Shown: one piece after another, positions 26,771 to 35,197 of the stretch
How the letters are laid out: every line of letters starts with the position of its first letter
Position numbering within the stretch: position 1 is the first letter of the stretch
Assembly: GCA_902594915.1 (NCBI GenBank)
Contig: CACJOA010000010.1
Location: forward strand, 1 to 37,922
DNA from: an uncultured Pelagibacteraceae bacterium
GTDB lineage: Bacteria; Pseudomonadota; Alphaproteobacteria; Pelagibacterales; Pelagibacteraceae
Direction of reading: 5' to 3'
Length of the DNA stretch: 37,922 nucleotides
Made by a program: the position numbers and the translations under genes
The notes under the pieces: generated by a model
Databases searched by the model: none
The model's input: the letters and a program-made list of their open reading frames with translations, nothing else
Told to the model about the DNA's origin: nothing

Positions 26771-28452
26771 AATAGACCTTCAATGTCACCGTTTTTATTT
26801 AATCTAATATAGTCAGCAGCAGGCACCTTTGGAAGTCCTGGCATCGTCATTATTGATCCACAAACAACAACCACAAACTCAGCCCCAGATGATAATCGCA
26901 CTTCCCTGATCGGAACTTCGTGATCTGATGGAGCACCTTTAATTTTAGGATCTGTTGAAAAACTATATTGAGTTTTTGCTATGCAGACTGGTAAATGCCC
27001 ATGTCCATTTGACTCAAAAATCTCTATTTGTTTTTTCACTTCATCATTAGCAGTAATTTTATTAGCTTTGTAAATTTGTTTTGCAATTAATTCAATCTTA
27101 TCCCATAAATTTAGTTCATTTTTGTACAAAAAATTAAATTTATTTTTTTTCTGTTTACACATTTTTACAACTTTTTTTGCAAGATCTCTTATACCATTTC
27201 CACCTTTTGCCCAATGTTTACATTCACTTACTTCGACTTTATTTTTATTACAAAATTTTAAAACTGTTTTTACTTCTTCTTTTGTATCAAGTTTAAAATG
27301 ATTTATTGCCACAATAGGTTCTAAACCAAATTTTTTAATGTTAATTATGTGTCTTTCTAAATTTATTAAACCTTTATTTAGTGCAGGAATATTCTCTTTT
27401 TTTAAGTCTTCTTTTTTAACATCTCCATGCATTTTTAGAGCTCTTATTGTAGCTACAATAACAACACAACTAGGTGTCAAACCAGCTTTTCGACATTTAA
27501 TATTAAAAAATTTTTCTGCACCAAGATCTGCACCAAAACCTGCTTCAGTTACTACATAATCTGCTAGTTTCAATGCTGTTTTAGTTGCAATTACAGAGTT
27601 ACATCCATGGGCTATATTTGCAAAAGGGCCACCGTGTATAATTGCGGGATTATTTTCTAAACTTTGAGTTACATTTGGTCTTAGTGCCTCTTTGAGTAAA
27701 ACAGTCATAGGGCCATGTGCTTTAAGATCTCTTGCGTAAAGAGGATCTCCATTTTTATTGTATGCAAAAGTAATGTTACCAATTTTTTTTTCCAAGTCTT
27801 TTAGATCATTTGATAGACAAAAAATTGCCATTACTTCTGAAGCAACGGTTATATCAAAACCATCAAATCTTTTAAAATTTTTTGCTACACCACTAGTATT
27901 TATGTCAATAAATCTTAATGCACGATCATTCATATCCATTACTCGCTTCCAAACAATTTTTTTTTCATCTATTTCTAACTTATTGCCCCAATAGATATGA
28001 TTATCAATCATTGCTGATAATAGATTATGAGCTGATGTGATTGCGTGAAAGTCACCTGTGAAGTGTAAATTTATTTGTTCCATTGGGACGACTTGTGAGT
28101 AACCACCTCCGGCAGCTCCACCTTTCATTCCAAATGAGGGACCTAAGCTTGGTTCTCTTAGACAAACTATTGATTTTTTGCCAATCTTATTCAAACCATC
28201 ATTTAAACCTACTGAAGTAGTCGTTTTACCTTCACCAGCTGGAGTAGGCGTTATTGCTGTTACTAAAATTAGATTACCATTTTTTTTTTTCTTTAGTTTG
28301 TCTAAAAAATCAAAATTTATTTTTGCAATATGTCTACCCATTGGACTAAATACACTGCTTTTATCTGGAACGTTTATTTTAGATAAAACTTTGCTGATGG
28401 GTTTCATTTTAGCTTTTTGAGCTATTTCTATGTCAGATTTTATTTTTGCCAT
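26767..28452 (-). CDS. fhs: Formate--tetrahydrofolate ligase
   Basis: ATP-dependent formation of 10-formyl-THF from formate; 561 aa, the usual length. The P-loop is 'TPAGEGKTT' (residues 70-78), with '[20 protein letters not shown]' and 'FTGDFHAI' after it and '[14 protein letters not shown]' in the middle, all hallmark FTHFS stretches. In a methylotrophy-leaning marine heterotroph it links formate and C1 units to folate, feeding purine and serine synthesis. It is followed by the EamA gene's opposite end at 28531, also on the minus strand. Confidence 0.97.
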   Translation of the reverse strand: MAKIKSDIEIAQKAKMKPISKVLSKINVPDKSSVFSPMGRHIAKINFDFLDKLKKKKNGNLILVTAITPTPAGEGKTTTSVGLNDGLNKIGKKSIVCLREPSLGPSFGMKGGAAGGGYSQVVPMEQINLHFTGDFHAITSAHNLLSAMIDNHIYWGNKLEIDEKKIVWKRVMDMNDRALRFIDINTSGVAKNFKRFDGFDITVASEVMAIFCLSNDLKDLEKKIGNITFAYNKNGDPLYARDLKAHGPMTVLLKEALRPNVTQSLENNPAIIHGGPFANIAHGCNSVIATKTALKLADYVVTEAGFGADLGAEKFFNIKCRKAGLTPSCVVIVATIRALKMHGDVKKEDLKKENIPALNKGLINLERHIINIKKFGLEPIVAINHFKLDTKEEVKTVLKFCNKNKVEVSECKHWAKGGNGIRDLAKKVVKMCKQKKNKFNFLYKNELNLWDKIELIAKQIYKANKITANDEVKKQIEIFESNGHGHLPVCIAKTQYSFSTDPKIKGAPSDHEVPIREVRLSSGAEFVVVVCGSIMTMPGLPKVPAADYIRLNKNGDIEGLF

Positions 28453-28530
28453 TGAAAATTATTTTTTAAAAAAATTGATTACTATCTCTTTTTTACAACT
28501 TTATCAACGGAATTACATATGATAGATTTC

Positions 28531-29379
28531 CTAATTTCTTGTTGCAATGTAAACTCCAACTGTAGCAATTAAAAAACCAAATATATCTAAAGTTGTTAAT
28601 TTTTCATTCAAGAAAAACCATGCCATTATTGCCGAGGTTGGTGGAATTAAGAAAAAAACCGAAACAGTCTTACTTGCAGAATTTTTCTTAATCAAAAACA
28701 TTAATATTGTGAATGCACCAAATGAAACAAGAAAAATTTGATGACTCATAGCAAATAGAAATGTTTTAGAGAAATTTATATATGGATTGGATAAAGAAAA
28801 TGTTATTAAAACATGAAAAAAACATCCACCAACTGCTTGATAAAAGTTGCTGACAGACAATGGCAGATTGCTACTAAGCTTTTTTTGCCATATTGTTGAG
28901 GTAGTTATAGAAAAAAGAGCTATTATTGTTGCCATTAAACCAACCACAGGTATATCAGTACCAATGTCCCATCCAAGAACAAGACTTGCGCCACCAAAAC
29001 CCAGCAAAATGCCTATCCATTGGTTAAAAGAAACTTTCTCATTCAATATTGGACCGCTTAAGATATTTGTAAGTATTGGTTGAAGAGTAACTATTAGTGC
29101 AGCCAAACTAGTTGGTGTACCAATCGAGATTGAAAAAAAAACTCCACCCAGATATAAGCCGTGGAAGAGAATTCCACTTAATAAAGATTCAAATAAATTT
29201 CTTTTATTAACCAATATTGACTTTTTTGAGTAAAGACAAAATAAATAAAAACCAACCGCAACAAAAAAAAACCTAAAAGCAAGTGCCGCAAAAGGATCAC
29301 TGTTATCAATAATTGGCTTTGTAGTTATAAAAGCAGATGACCACAGTATGATAAAGATTATTGGAAAAATTCTGACCAT
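28531..29379 (-). CDS. EamA/DMT-family transporter
   Basis: Inner-membrane permease of the drug/metabolite transporter superfamily, 282 aa with about ten hydrophobic segments in two EamA repeats (roughly 1-135 and 145-282). 'FIILWSSAFITTKPIID' and 'DPFAALAFRFFF' are the typical N-terminal pattern; 'PPTSAIMAWFFLNEKLTTLD' and 'GFLIATVGVYIA' close the second repeat. Members usually export amino acids or metabolites; the substrate is unknown. It is 78 nt upstream of fhs on the same strand. Confidence 0.88.
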   Translation of the reverse strand: MVRIFPIIFIILWSSAFITTKPIIDNSDPFAALAFRFFFVAVGFYLFCLYSKKSILVNKRNLFESLLSGILFHGLYLGGVFFSISIGTPTSLAALIVTLQPILTNILSGPILNEKVSFNQWIGILLGFGGASLVLGWDIGTDIPVVGLMATIIALFSITTSTIWQKKLSSNLPLSVSNFYQAVGGCFFHVLITFSLSNPYINFSKTFLFAMSHQIFLVSFGAFTILMFLIKKNSASKTVSVFFLIPPTSAIMAWFFLNEKLTTLDIFGFLIATVGVYIATRN

Positions 29380-29503
29380 TTCAGGTTTTATAGAGCATTT
29401 ATTGTTACTTTAGTTCGTTTAATTATGTTTAATTTGTAAGAAAATAATTAATTTGATACTATCCAGAGTTGTATAGTCAAATTTTTTGGTTTTATGGAGG
29501 GAA

Positions 29504-29825
29504 ATGAATAAAAAAAAATTTTTTTTTGTTTATTACTTTAAATTTTATAATTAGCTGTACTTCTCCTACAGCTATGTTGGCCCCAGTATATACTTTCGGT
29601 ACTACTGGAAATACTCTTCAAACAGGTCTTAGTTATGGTTCAAATCAAATTATAACCAACTATACAGGAAAGACACCTTTGGAAAATCTTAAAGAATTAG
29701 GACTAAAAGATAAAAAAAAATCTAAAAATATAAAAAAAGAAACTTTAGAAAGTGAAGATTTTTTTATTTTAGTAGAAAACAAGATCAAGAAAAATAGAAA
29801 AATTATAAATTTATCTACTCAATAA
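29504..29825 (+). CDS. Small putative lipoprotein with an apparent one-base frameshift near its start
   Basis: The long frame (29526-29825, 99 codons) opens only at a TTG and begins inside a hydrophobic segment ending 'FIISC-TSPTAM', a lipobox-like lipidation site. A better start, ATG at 29504 with GGAGGG just upstream and a MNKK beginning, is in another frame: it meets a stop after 16 codons. Removing one base from the A9T9 run (29510-29527) joins the two into a complete lipoprotein signal peptide. The mature part (about 90 aa) has a Gly/Thr-rich start, 'TGLSYGSNQIITNYTGKTPL', and a Lys-rich tail. I do not know the function; the coordinates span the repaired gene. Confidence 0.55.
29510..29527. 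repeat. A9T9 homopolymer tract at the lipoprotein start
   Basis: Nine A followed directly by nine T. The run sits between the well-placed ATG at 29504 and the lipoprotein frame, and one base too many separates them. It may be a sequencing or assembly error, a real mutation, or a slippage site. Confidence 0.8.
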
Positions 29826-30252
29826 CTTTTAGAATCAGAAGCTCTGATTGATTAGTTTCTTTGCACCATAGTTCATAACTTTCACACATTCTCCAAATAC
29901 TATCGAAAGCTCGCTTTGATAGTTCTAGTGGGAATCGGCTTTTAGTATAATATAAATCAGGAAATTGAATTAGCTGCTTAATAATCATATCTTTTTGGAT
30001 TTTAAGTAACCTTATTGTTTCCTTGGGAATTTTTTTCATAGTCTTTTGATCTATAAAGTTATTTTTTTCTAACTTTTCAAACCAATTATCATGAAATTTT
30101 CCATTACTTATTTCATTATAAGCCTTTGACCCTATATAATTTTCTATAGCGTCAGTATTAGAAAAATTTGGATTATTGTTTTTTATTTGACAAACTTTTG
30201 AGTAAATTTCTTCAGCCACAAATAAAACATAAGGTTTTTCTTTAGTGCCCAT
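29815..30252 (-). CDS. Hypothetical protein, 145 aa
   Basis: Not recognised. A soluble, charged, mostly helical protein with no signal peptide or membrane segment; aromatic-rich C-terminal part ('SIWRMCESYELWCK'). Its start overlaps the stop of the Asp/Glu racemase gene by 11 nt, so the two are very probably translated from one mRNA and may act together. The 3' end overlaps the convergent lipoprotein gene by 11 nt. Confidence 0.65.
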   Translation of the reverse strand: MGTKEKPYVLFVAEEIYSKVCQIKNNNPNFSNTDAIENYIGSKAYNEISNGKFHDNWFEKLEKNNFIDQKTMKKIPKETIRLLKIQKDMIIKQLIQFPDLYYTKSRFPLELSKRAFDSIWRMCESYELWCKETNQSELLILKVIE

Positions 30253-31000
30253 TATTTTTTTTATATTTTTTCATAGCGGCATTAGCTAAAATTAAATTTG
30301 GATCTAAAAATATTTTAGAGGATTTAATAGTCTTTAAAGATTTGAATGCAAATATTGCTATTGGTAATTCAGTACAACCTAATATAATTTTTTTACATTT
30401 TTTTTTTATCAAAAAATCTATCGCTGACTTTATATTCTTATTCGCAGCTTTAACATTACCCCTTTTTACAAGTTTAATAGCTTTATTGACCGAATTTTTT
30501 TGATTATATTTATCTGGATAAATTAAATTATAGTTTTTATTAAAAAATTTACCATATATTCCAGTTTTTAATGTTCCTTCTGTTGCAAGTAAACCTATCG
30601 ATGATTTTTTTTTACATTTTTTTTTCGTGTACATAAAAACTTCTTTTGGCATATTGATTATAGGTAAATTAACTTTTTTTATTAGATCATTATACCAATA
30701 ATGTGCTGTATTACATGGGATGACTATAAACTTACATTTACTTTTTTTTAATAGTTTACATCCATGAACCAAGCTATTTAAAACCATTGAATATTTTTTT
30801 TTGTTTTTTTTATTTTTGAATTTATCTGATAAATTTTTGGTTTGGACACCAATTGACTCTGGTCTTCCAGGAATATTTGATTTATTATAAAGAAGAAATA
30901 AAGGATACTCTTGATCTATTTTTCCTCTGTAAAGTATTGCAAGTTTATTACAAAAGTCTAAACCTGCCTGTGTTCCCATTCCTCCAAGAATTCCGATCAT
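30242..31000 (-). CDS. Aspartate/glutamate racemase family protein
   Basis: Cofactor-independent amino acid racemase, 252 aa. Both catalytic cysteines are in place: Cys96 in 'IPCNTAHYWY' and Cys209 in 'ILGCTELPI'. The N-terminal 'MIGILGGMGTQAG' is typical of aspartate racemases. Aspartate is the likelier substrate, glutamate being possible if it supports murein synthesis. A TATAAT-like hexamer lies close to the start codon and may mean a nearly leaderless transcript. It lies just after a palindromic region following the cold-shock gene. Confidence 0.82.
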   Translation of the reverse strand: MIGILGGMGTQAGLDFCNKLAILYRGKIDQEYPLFLLYNKSNIPGRPESIGVQTKNLSDKFKNKKNKKKYSMVLNSLVHGCKLLKKSKCKFIVIPCNTAHYWYNDLIKKVNLPIINMPKEVFMYTKKKCKKKSSIGLLATEGTLKTGIYGKFFNKNYNLIYPDKYNQKNSVNKAIKLVKRGNVKAANKNIKSAIDFLIKKKCKKIILGCTELPIAIFAFKSLKTIKSSKIFLDPNLILANAAMKKYKKNNGH

Positions 31001-31023
31001 ATTAAAAATTATATAAAATTTCG

Positions 31024-31086
31024 TTATTGGCTACAAAATAAATCTAATCTTTCATTAAAAGATTAAAAATTAATTATAGCCAATAA
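31024..31086. repeat. Nested inverted repeat between cold-shock gene and racemase gene
   Basis: An outer perfect 10-bp inverted repeat, TTATTGGCTA (31024-31033) and TAGCCAATAA (31077-31086), encloses an inner perfect 8-bp hairpin, TAATCTTT (31045-31052) and AAAGATTA (31058-31065) with loop CATTA. No strong U run follows on either strand, so it is not a textbook terminator. It occupies most of the 101-nt gap and would form a two-tier RNA structure in the 3' UTR of the cold-shock mRNA or the leader of the racemase. Confidence 0.65.
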
Positions 31087-31101
31087 ATGATATTGTAAAA
31101 A

Positions 31102-31308
31102 TTAAGCAGTTTTTAGGTTTACTGCTGAAGGACCTTTAGGACCATCTTCAACGTCGAAAGTCAAAGCTTGACCCTCATCTAAACCGTTCATACCGGCATC
31201 TCTTACTGCTGATACATGTACAAACACGTCTTTCTCTTTATCTTCTCTTTCAATAAAACCAAAACCTTTGGTTGGATTGAACCATTTTACTTTTCCTTGT
31301 AGACTCAT
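31102..31308 (-). CDS. cspA: Cold-shock domain protein
   Basis: Single cold-shock domain, 68 aa, a nucleic-acid-binding OB fold that acts as an RNA chaperone. Both RNP motifs are present: 'KGFGFIERE' and 'VFVHVSAV'. '[12 protein letters not shown]' is the standard start and '[15 protein letters not shown]' the standard end. It has its own promoter region and a leader of roughly 60-80 nt, common for csp genes whose mRNA structure senses temperature. The paralog letter cannot be decided. Confidence 0.95.
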   Translation of the reverse strand: MSLQGKVKWFNPTKGFGFIEREDKEKDVFVHVSAVRDAGMNGLDEGQALTFDVEDGPKGPSAVNLKTA

Positions 31309-31369
31309 ATTTTTCTTCTTACTTATTGTTATGTTTATTTGTTACTTATAATTAAGTAATCCTAGTCTT

Positions 31370-31395
31370 TTTTATAAAATTACAGGTTTTGTCAA
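31370..31395 (-). promoter_or_regulatory. Possible cspA promoter
   Basis: A perfect TTGACA hexamer on the minus strand at 31395-31390 is followed by an A/T-rich TATAAA-like sequence, but the spacing (13-15 nt) is shorter than ideal. It lies in the 119-nt gap upstream of the cold-shock gene, after the stop of the acetyltransferase gene. Confidence 0.4.
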
Positions 31396-31427
31396 CAAAA
31401 TTGATGATTTTTTTAAGTTTTTTTGTC

Positions 31428-31895
31428 TCAATCGTTATTAACTAATTTAGTTAAATAAATTGAATTTATATCCTCTTTATAATGAGCAAAAGGTTTACAG
31501 GGCGTAAAATTACAATTTTTAAAGAGTTTTCGCGCGGGTTTAAAAAAATCGCCAGCACCTGTTTCAATGCTCAATCTTTTAATATTTAATTTAATTGCCT
31601 CATCAATTAAATGATTTATGACTTTAACACCGTTGCCTTTATTTCTAAAATCATCATGAACTCTTATAGATTTAAATTCTCCATGATCTTTACCTAAAAA
31701 TTTAAGAGCACCACATCCTAATAGTTTGTCGTTTTCCCAAAGACTCCAAAATTTTATGGATGGAACTTTAAGACCTGTGATATCTAAAACATGAGCACTT
31801 CCCTCAGGTGACGCTGCTCTTAACTCTACAAAATGTTTTAAAAGAAGTTCATTTACCTCTGGATTGTCAAAATTTCCTTCAATAGATTTAATCAT
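31428..31895 (-). CDS. GNAT-family N-acetyltransferase
   Basis: 155-aa acetyl-CoA-dependent transferase. The acetyl-CoA binding loop is seen around 'IRVHDDFRNKGNGVKVINHL' (R-x-x-x-G-x-G/A type), preceded by the beta-strand 'LLGCGALKFLGKDHGEFKSI' and followed by 'KRLSIETGAGDFFKPARKLF'. It resembles the small YhhY/PhnO-like group; the acceptor is unknown. It begins directly at the end of purK (no gap), so it is probably transcribed with purEK. Confidence 0.85.
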   Translation of the reverse strand: MIKSIEGNFDNPEVNELLLKHFVELRAASPEGSAHVLDITGLKVPSIKFWSLWENDKLLGCGALKFLGKDHGEFKSIRVHDDFRNKGNGVKVINHLIDEAIKLNIKRLSIETGAGDFFKPARKLFKNCNFTPCKPFAHYKEDINSIYLTKLVNND

Positions 31896-32942
31896 TTATT
31901 TTAAAGTAGTTAAATGTCCCATCTTTCTCTTATTTTTTATCTCTTTTTTAAGATAATCATAAAAAAATTGATTTTTGTTTAATTTAATATCTTTTCTATA
32001 AGGTATAATTTGATCACCAATTAAGTTTATCATCTCAGCGTTAGATACTTTCTTTAAAGGAACTTTTTTAAGAGAGCAAACTGCTCTTATATGACTTTCA
32101 AACTGACTTACATTATATGCATTAATAGTCAGATGACCTGAGTTATGCACTCGGGGTGCAATTTCATTGACGTATAGATTATCATTGTTGTCAATAAAAA
32201 ATTCTACACACAATGTTCCAATATATTTTAACTCTTCAGCTATTCTAGTAGCCCAATCTTTTGATTGATTTAATATCCGATTACTAATTTCTGCTGGAAT
32301 TTTAGAATGTTTAAGTATTTGATCCTGATGAAGATTTTCTATCGGCTCATAAATCTCGTAACTTTTCATACCATAACGAACTATTATTATAGATATCTCC
32401 TTTTTAAGTTTTACTAATTTTTCAATTATGTAATCTTTTGAAAAATCAATATTTAGATTTTCGATATCTTCAATTTTGTTAATTGGATATTGCCCCTTAC
32501 CATCATATCCCATTGTAGAAGTTTTTAGTATACCTGGAAGAAAATCTTCTAATGATTTTAAATCTGATTTTTTTTTTACTGGTGCATACTTAGTTGTTTT
32601 AATATTAAGTTTATTTATAAAGTCTTTTTCTACTAATCTATGCTGAATAAGTCTGTTAACAGATGGTTTAGGTAAAACTGGTTTAATTTTATTCATATCA
32701 TTAAGGGTCTCATAAGGGATATTTTCAAATTCATAGGTAATTAGATCAACTTTTTTTACAAACTCAAAAAATTTTTTTTTGTCATCATATTTCCCATAAA
32801 TGAATTCATTACAAAAATTTTGAGCTGGAGCTACTATATCATCAGAATATATAATCGTATGAACATCAAGTTTTTTTGCTGCAATTGAGAGTAAACTACC
32901 CAACTGACCACCACCAATTATTCCTAAATTAATCTGAGACAT
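31896..32942 (-). CDS. purK: N5-carboxyaminoimidazole ribonucleotide synthase
   Basis: ATP-grasp enzyme that carboxylates AIR with bicarbonate in purine synthesis; 348 aa, full length. Signatures: N-terminal 'LGIIGGGQLGSLLSIAAKKL', 'LKTSTMGYDGKGQY' in the ATP-grasp domain, and 'VEFFIDNNDNLYVNEIAPRV' followed by 'HNSGHLTI'. It lies 10 nt behind purE, the usual two-gene unit, and together they turn AIR into CAIR. Confidence 0.95.
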   Translation of the reverse strand: MSQINLGIIGGGQLGSLLSIAAKKLDVHTIIYSDDIVAPAQNFCNEFIYGKYDDKKKFFEFVKKVDLITYEFENIPYETLNDMNKIKPVLPKPSVNRLIQHRLVEKDFINKLNIKTTKYAPVKKKSDLKSLEDFLPGILKTSTMGYDGKGQYPINKIEDIENLNIDFSKDYIIEKLVKLKKEISIIIVRYGMKSYEIYEPIENLHQDQILKHSKIPAEISNRILNQSKDWATRIAEELKYIGTLCVEFFIDNNDNLYVNEIAPRVHNSGHLTINAYNVSQFESHIRAVCSLKKVPLKKVSNAEMINLIGDQIIPYRKDIKLNKNQFFYDYLKKEIKNKRKMGHLTTLK

Positions 32943-32952
32943 CTATTTAACA

Positions 32953-33447
32953 TCAACTTTTTGGATATTTTTTGACTGACTTGCTTAAAGTTGATCTCCA
33001 ATTATTGAGTTTTTTTTTAACTTTTAGATTATCATTTGATATAATAGACGCTGCTAGTAAACCAGCATTTATCGCACCATCCTCTCCAATAGCCAAAGTT
33101 CCGACTGGAATTCCTTTAGGCATTTGTGCAATTGATAGCAAACTATCCAAGCCCTTTAATTTTTTACTTTCTATAGGAACTCCTAAAACTGGAACTGAGG
33201 TCAAAGAAGATATCATTCCTGGTAAATGAGCTGAGCCGCCAGCTCCTGCAATAATAACACCGATGTTATTTTTTCTAGCTGATTTTGCAAATTCATACAT
33301 TCTTTTAGGTGTTCGATGTGCTGAAATAATTTTAGTTTCAAATTGAATACCCATATTTTTAAGTATTTTTGCACTCAATTTCATAGTTTTATAGTCAGAT
33401 TGACTCCCCATAACTATAGATACTTTGAGATTTTTATTTTTTTTCAT
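32953..33447 (-). CDS. purE: 5-(carboxyamino)imidazole ribonucleotide mutase
   Basis: Class I PurE, 164 aa, converting N5-CAIR to CAIR. The active-site loop 'VSIVMGSQSDYKTM', the catalytic His in 'ISAHRTPKRMYEFA' and 'VIIAGAGGSAHLPGMISSLT' are all present. It heads the purE-purK-GNAT group on the minus strand. The start is 101 nt from the divergent M19-like gene. Confidence 0.96.
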   Translation of the reverse strand: MKKNKNLKVSIVMGSQSDYKTMKLSAKILKNMGIQFETKIISAHRTPKRMYEFAKSARKNNIGVIIAGAGGSAHLPGMISSLTSVPVLGVPIESKKLKGLDSLLSIAQMPKGIPVGTLAIGEDGAINAGLLAASIISNDNLKVKKKLNNWRSTLSKSVKKYPKS

Positions 33448-33548
33448 GAATTTAGTGACAAGAACTTTATTTCAAAATTAAATAAAAATTTCAATAAAAT
33501 AAATAGTATTTAAAAAACGTACTAGTATGGTTTAATATCATTTATCAT

Positions 33549-34514
33549 ATGAAATTTAGAATTGATAATTTGCAGTATTGTAATTGGTCTAGAAAAGTTT
33601 TTGAGATTAACAGGGAGGCAGGTCTTGATGCAGTCCATGTCACAATAGTTTATCATGAAGATTTTAAAGAATTATTAAGCGAAACTAAGAAATGGGAAAA
33701 ATTATTGAAAGAAAATTCTGACTTAATATTTCTAGGTAAGAATCATAACGATATCGATAGAGCTAAAGATGAAAATAAAACAGCAATTTTTTTTGGATTT
33801 CAAAATTGCTCACCTATAGAGGATGATATTAACTTAGTTGAAAAAGTTCATCAATTGGGATGTAGATTTATGCAGCTTACTTATAATAATCAATCTTTAT
33901 TAGCGACAGGTTGCTATGAAAAAATTGATAGTGGAGTTACAAATTTTGGTAGAGAAGTAATAAAAGAAATGAATAGGGTAGGAATTGTAGTAGATATGTC
34001 TCATTCTGCAGAAAAAAGTACTTTAGATGCCATAAAAATTAGCGAAAAACCTATAGCAATAACACATGCCAATCCGTCATTTTGGCATCCTGCGAAAAGA
34101 AATAAGTCATCAGAATTATTAAAAACTTTAAGTGATAGTGGTGGAATTTTAGGATTATCTATTTATCCTCATCATTTAAAAGATAATACAAATTGTACTT
34201 TAAAAAGTTTTTGTGAAATGATTGCTAAAACTGTAGAGATTATGGGTGTAAAGAATATTGGTATAGGCTCTGACCTTTGCCTAAATCAACCTGATAAAGT
34301 TGTCGAATGGATGAGAAACGGAACTTGGTCCAAAAGTAAGAATTATGGGGAAGGTTCAAAAAATAAACCTGGTTTTCCAAAACAACCAAACTGGTTTGAG
34401 GATGCAAGAGGTTTTAAAAATTTAGAAAAAGGTTTAAAAGATGTAGGTTTTTCCGAAATTGAAATTGACGGAATTCTTGGGAATAATTGGTATAATTTTT
34501 ATAAAATAATTTGA
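33549..34514 (+). CDS. Peptidase M19 (membrane dipeptidase)-like protein with altered metal site
   Basis: 321-aa TIM-barrel protein of the renal dipeptidase superfamily. The late metal ligands are kept: His152 in 'VVDMSHSAE', His173 in 'AITHANPS' and Asp242 in 'GIGSDL'. The early binuclear ligands are not: the N-terminal HxD motif (usually in 'DGHND') reads 'RIDNLQYCNW', and the bridging Glu is replaced by Gln85 in 'GFQNCSP'. It probably does not work as a standard two-zinc dipeptidase, though a hydrolase or lyase with one metal is possible. No signal peptide, so cytosolic. It opens a plus-strand cassette; the next gene starts 2 nt downstream. Confidence 0.75.
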   Translation: MKFRIDNLQYCNWSRKVFEINREAGLDAVHVTIVYHEDFKELLSETKKWEKLLKENSDLIFLGKNHNDIDRAKDENKTAIFFGFQNCSPIEDDINLVEKVHQLGCRFMQLTYNNQSLLATGCYEKIDSGVTNFGREVIKEMNRVGIVVDMSHSAEKSTLDAIKISEKPIAITHANPSFWHPAKRNKSSELLKTLSDSGGILGLSIYPHHLKDNTNCTLKSFCEMIAKTVEIMGVKNIGIGSDLCLNQPDKVVEWMRNGTWSKSKNYGEGSKNKPGFPKQPNWFEDARGFKNLEKGLKDVGFSEIEIDGILGNNWYNFYKII

Positions 34515-34516
34515 AT

Positions 34517-35197
34517 ATGAAAGTTGAATTAAGAGATCCAAATATAATAATGAAATTATCTAGACTTGGATCTTTTCATCAATCTAAATTATCTTTTTTG
34601 AGGAGCTTTTTAGATGAGTTTAAAGATTGGGAATATAAAAGAAATTTTTTTAATTTAGACAAAAATGGTTTTGGAGAAGCTGTTTATTCATTTAAAAAGA
34701 AAAAAAGAGTTTATTCATTAGTATGCTTTGCTAACGAGATTCAAGATGATGAAAGATCAGATAGAGTAATTGCTACTAAATGGGATGCTGCTTTTACATT
34801 ATATGACGGAGTACCAGTTAAAGAGGATATTGATAGATTAAAAAATGAAGTTCCTAAGCAGGAGGTTGGAAGATTATCTTATAAAGAATTAACTTTGTCT
34901 AGAGCTAATAAATCTATGAGAATTTTTAATCATGTAGTGGAAAGATTAAGCAATGGTAAACAACCAGATAAAGACCTATTAGAAAAAGTAGGTTATCTTT
35001 ACAGAACGACTGCAGTTTATGGCTCTGGTAAATTTGGGTTAGCTGATCGATTTAGAATTAAAAATAGAGAGGAAATTAATGGACCTTTTAGATTAGAAAT
35101 GATGTTGGTGTATCTTGTAAGACAATTTACCTTTGATCAAGTTAATCATATTGCAAAATATAAAAATCCAAAAAAAAGCAGTAAAATTAGAAAATGA
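34517..35197 (+). CDS. Unrecognised protein, N-terminal part of a frameshifted gene
   Basis: About 226 aa from the ATG at 34517 (a TTG at 34511 overlaps the previous stop). It has no membrane segment or signal. Sequence features include 'RLGSFHQSKLSFLR', 'ATKWDAAFTLYDGVPVK' and 'LYRTTAVYGSGKFGLADR'. The frame stops shortly after an A8 run at 35170-35177; from there the sensible protein continues in the next frame, 'KNPKKA' then 'VKLENEICKNLGIGN'. I take it as the first half of one ~551-aa protein (34517-36173). I do not recognise a named family. Confidence 0.6.
   Translation: MKVELRDPNIIMKLSRLGSFHQSKLSFLRSFLDEFKDWEYKRNFFNLDKNGFGEAVYSFKKKKRVYSLVCFANEIQDDERSDRVIATKWDAAFTLYDGVPVKEDIDRLKNEVPKQEVGRLSYKELTLSRANKSMRIFNHVVERLSNGKQPDKDLLEKVGYLYRTTAVYGSGKFGLADRFRIKNREEINGPFRLEMMLVYLVRQFTFDQVNHIAKYKNPKKSSKIRK

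Noticed and set aside
28453..28530. Possible terminator between the EamA gene and fhs
   Set aside because: Long T/A runs but no matching inverted repeat of useful length.
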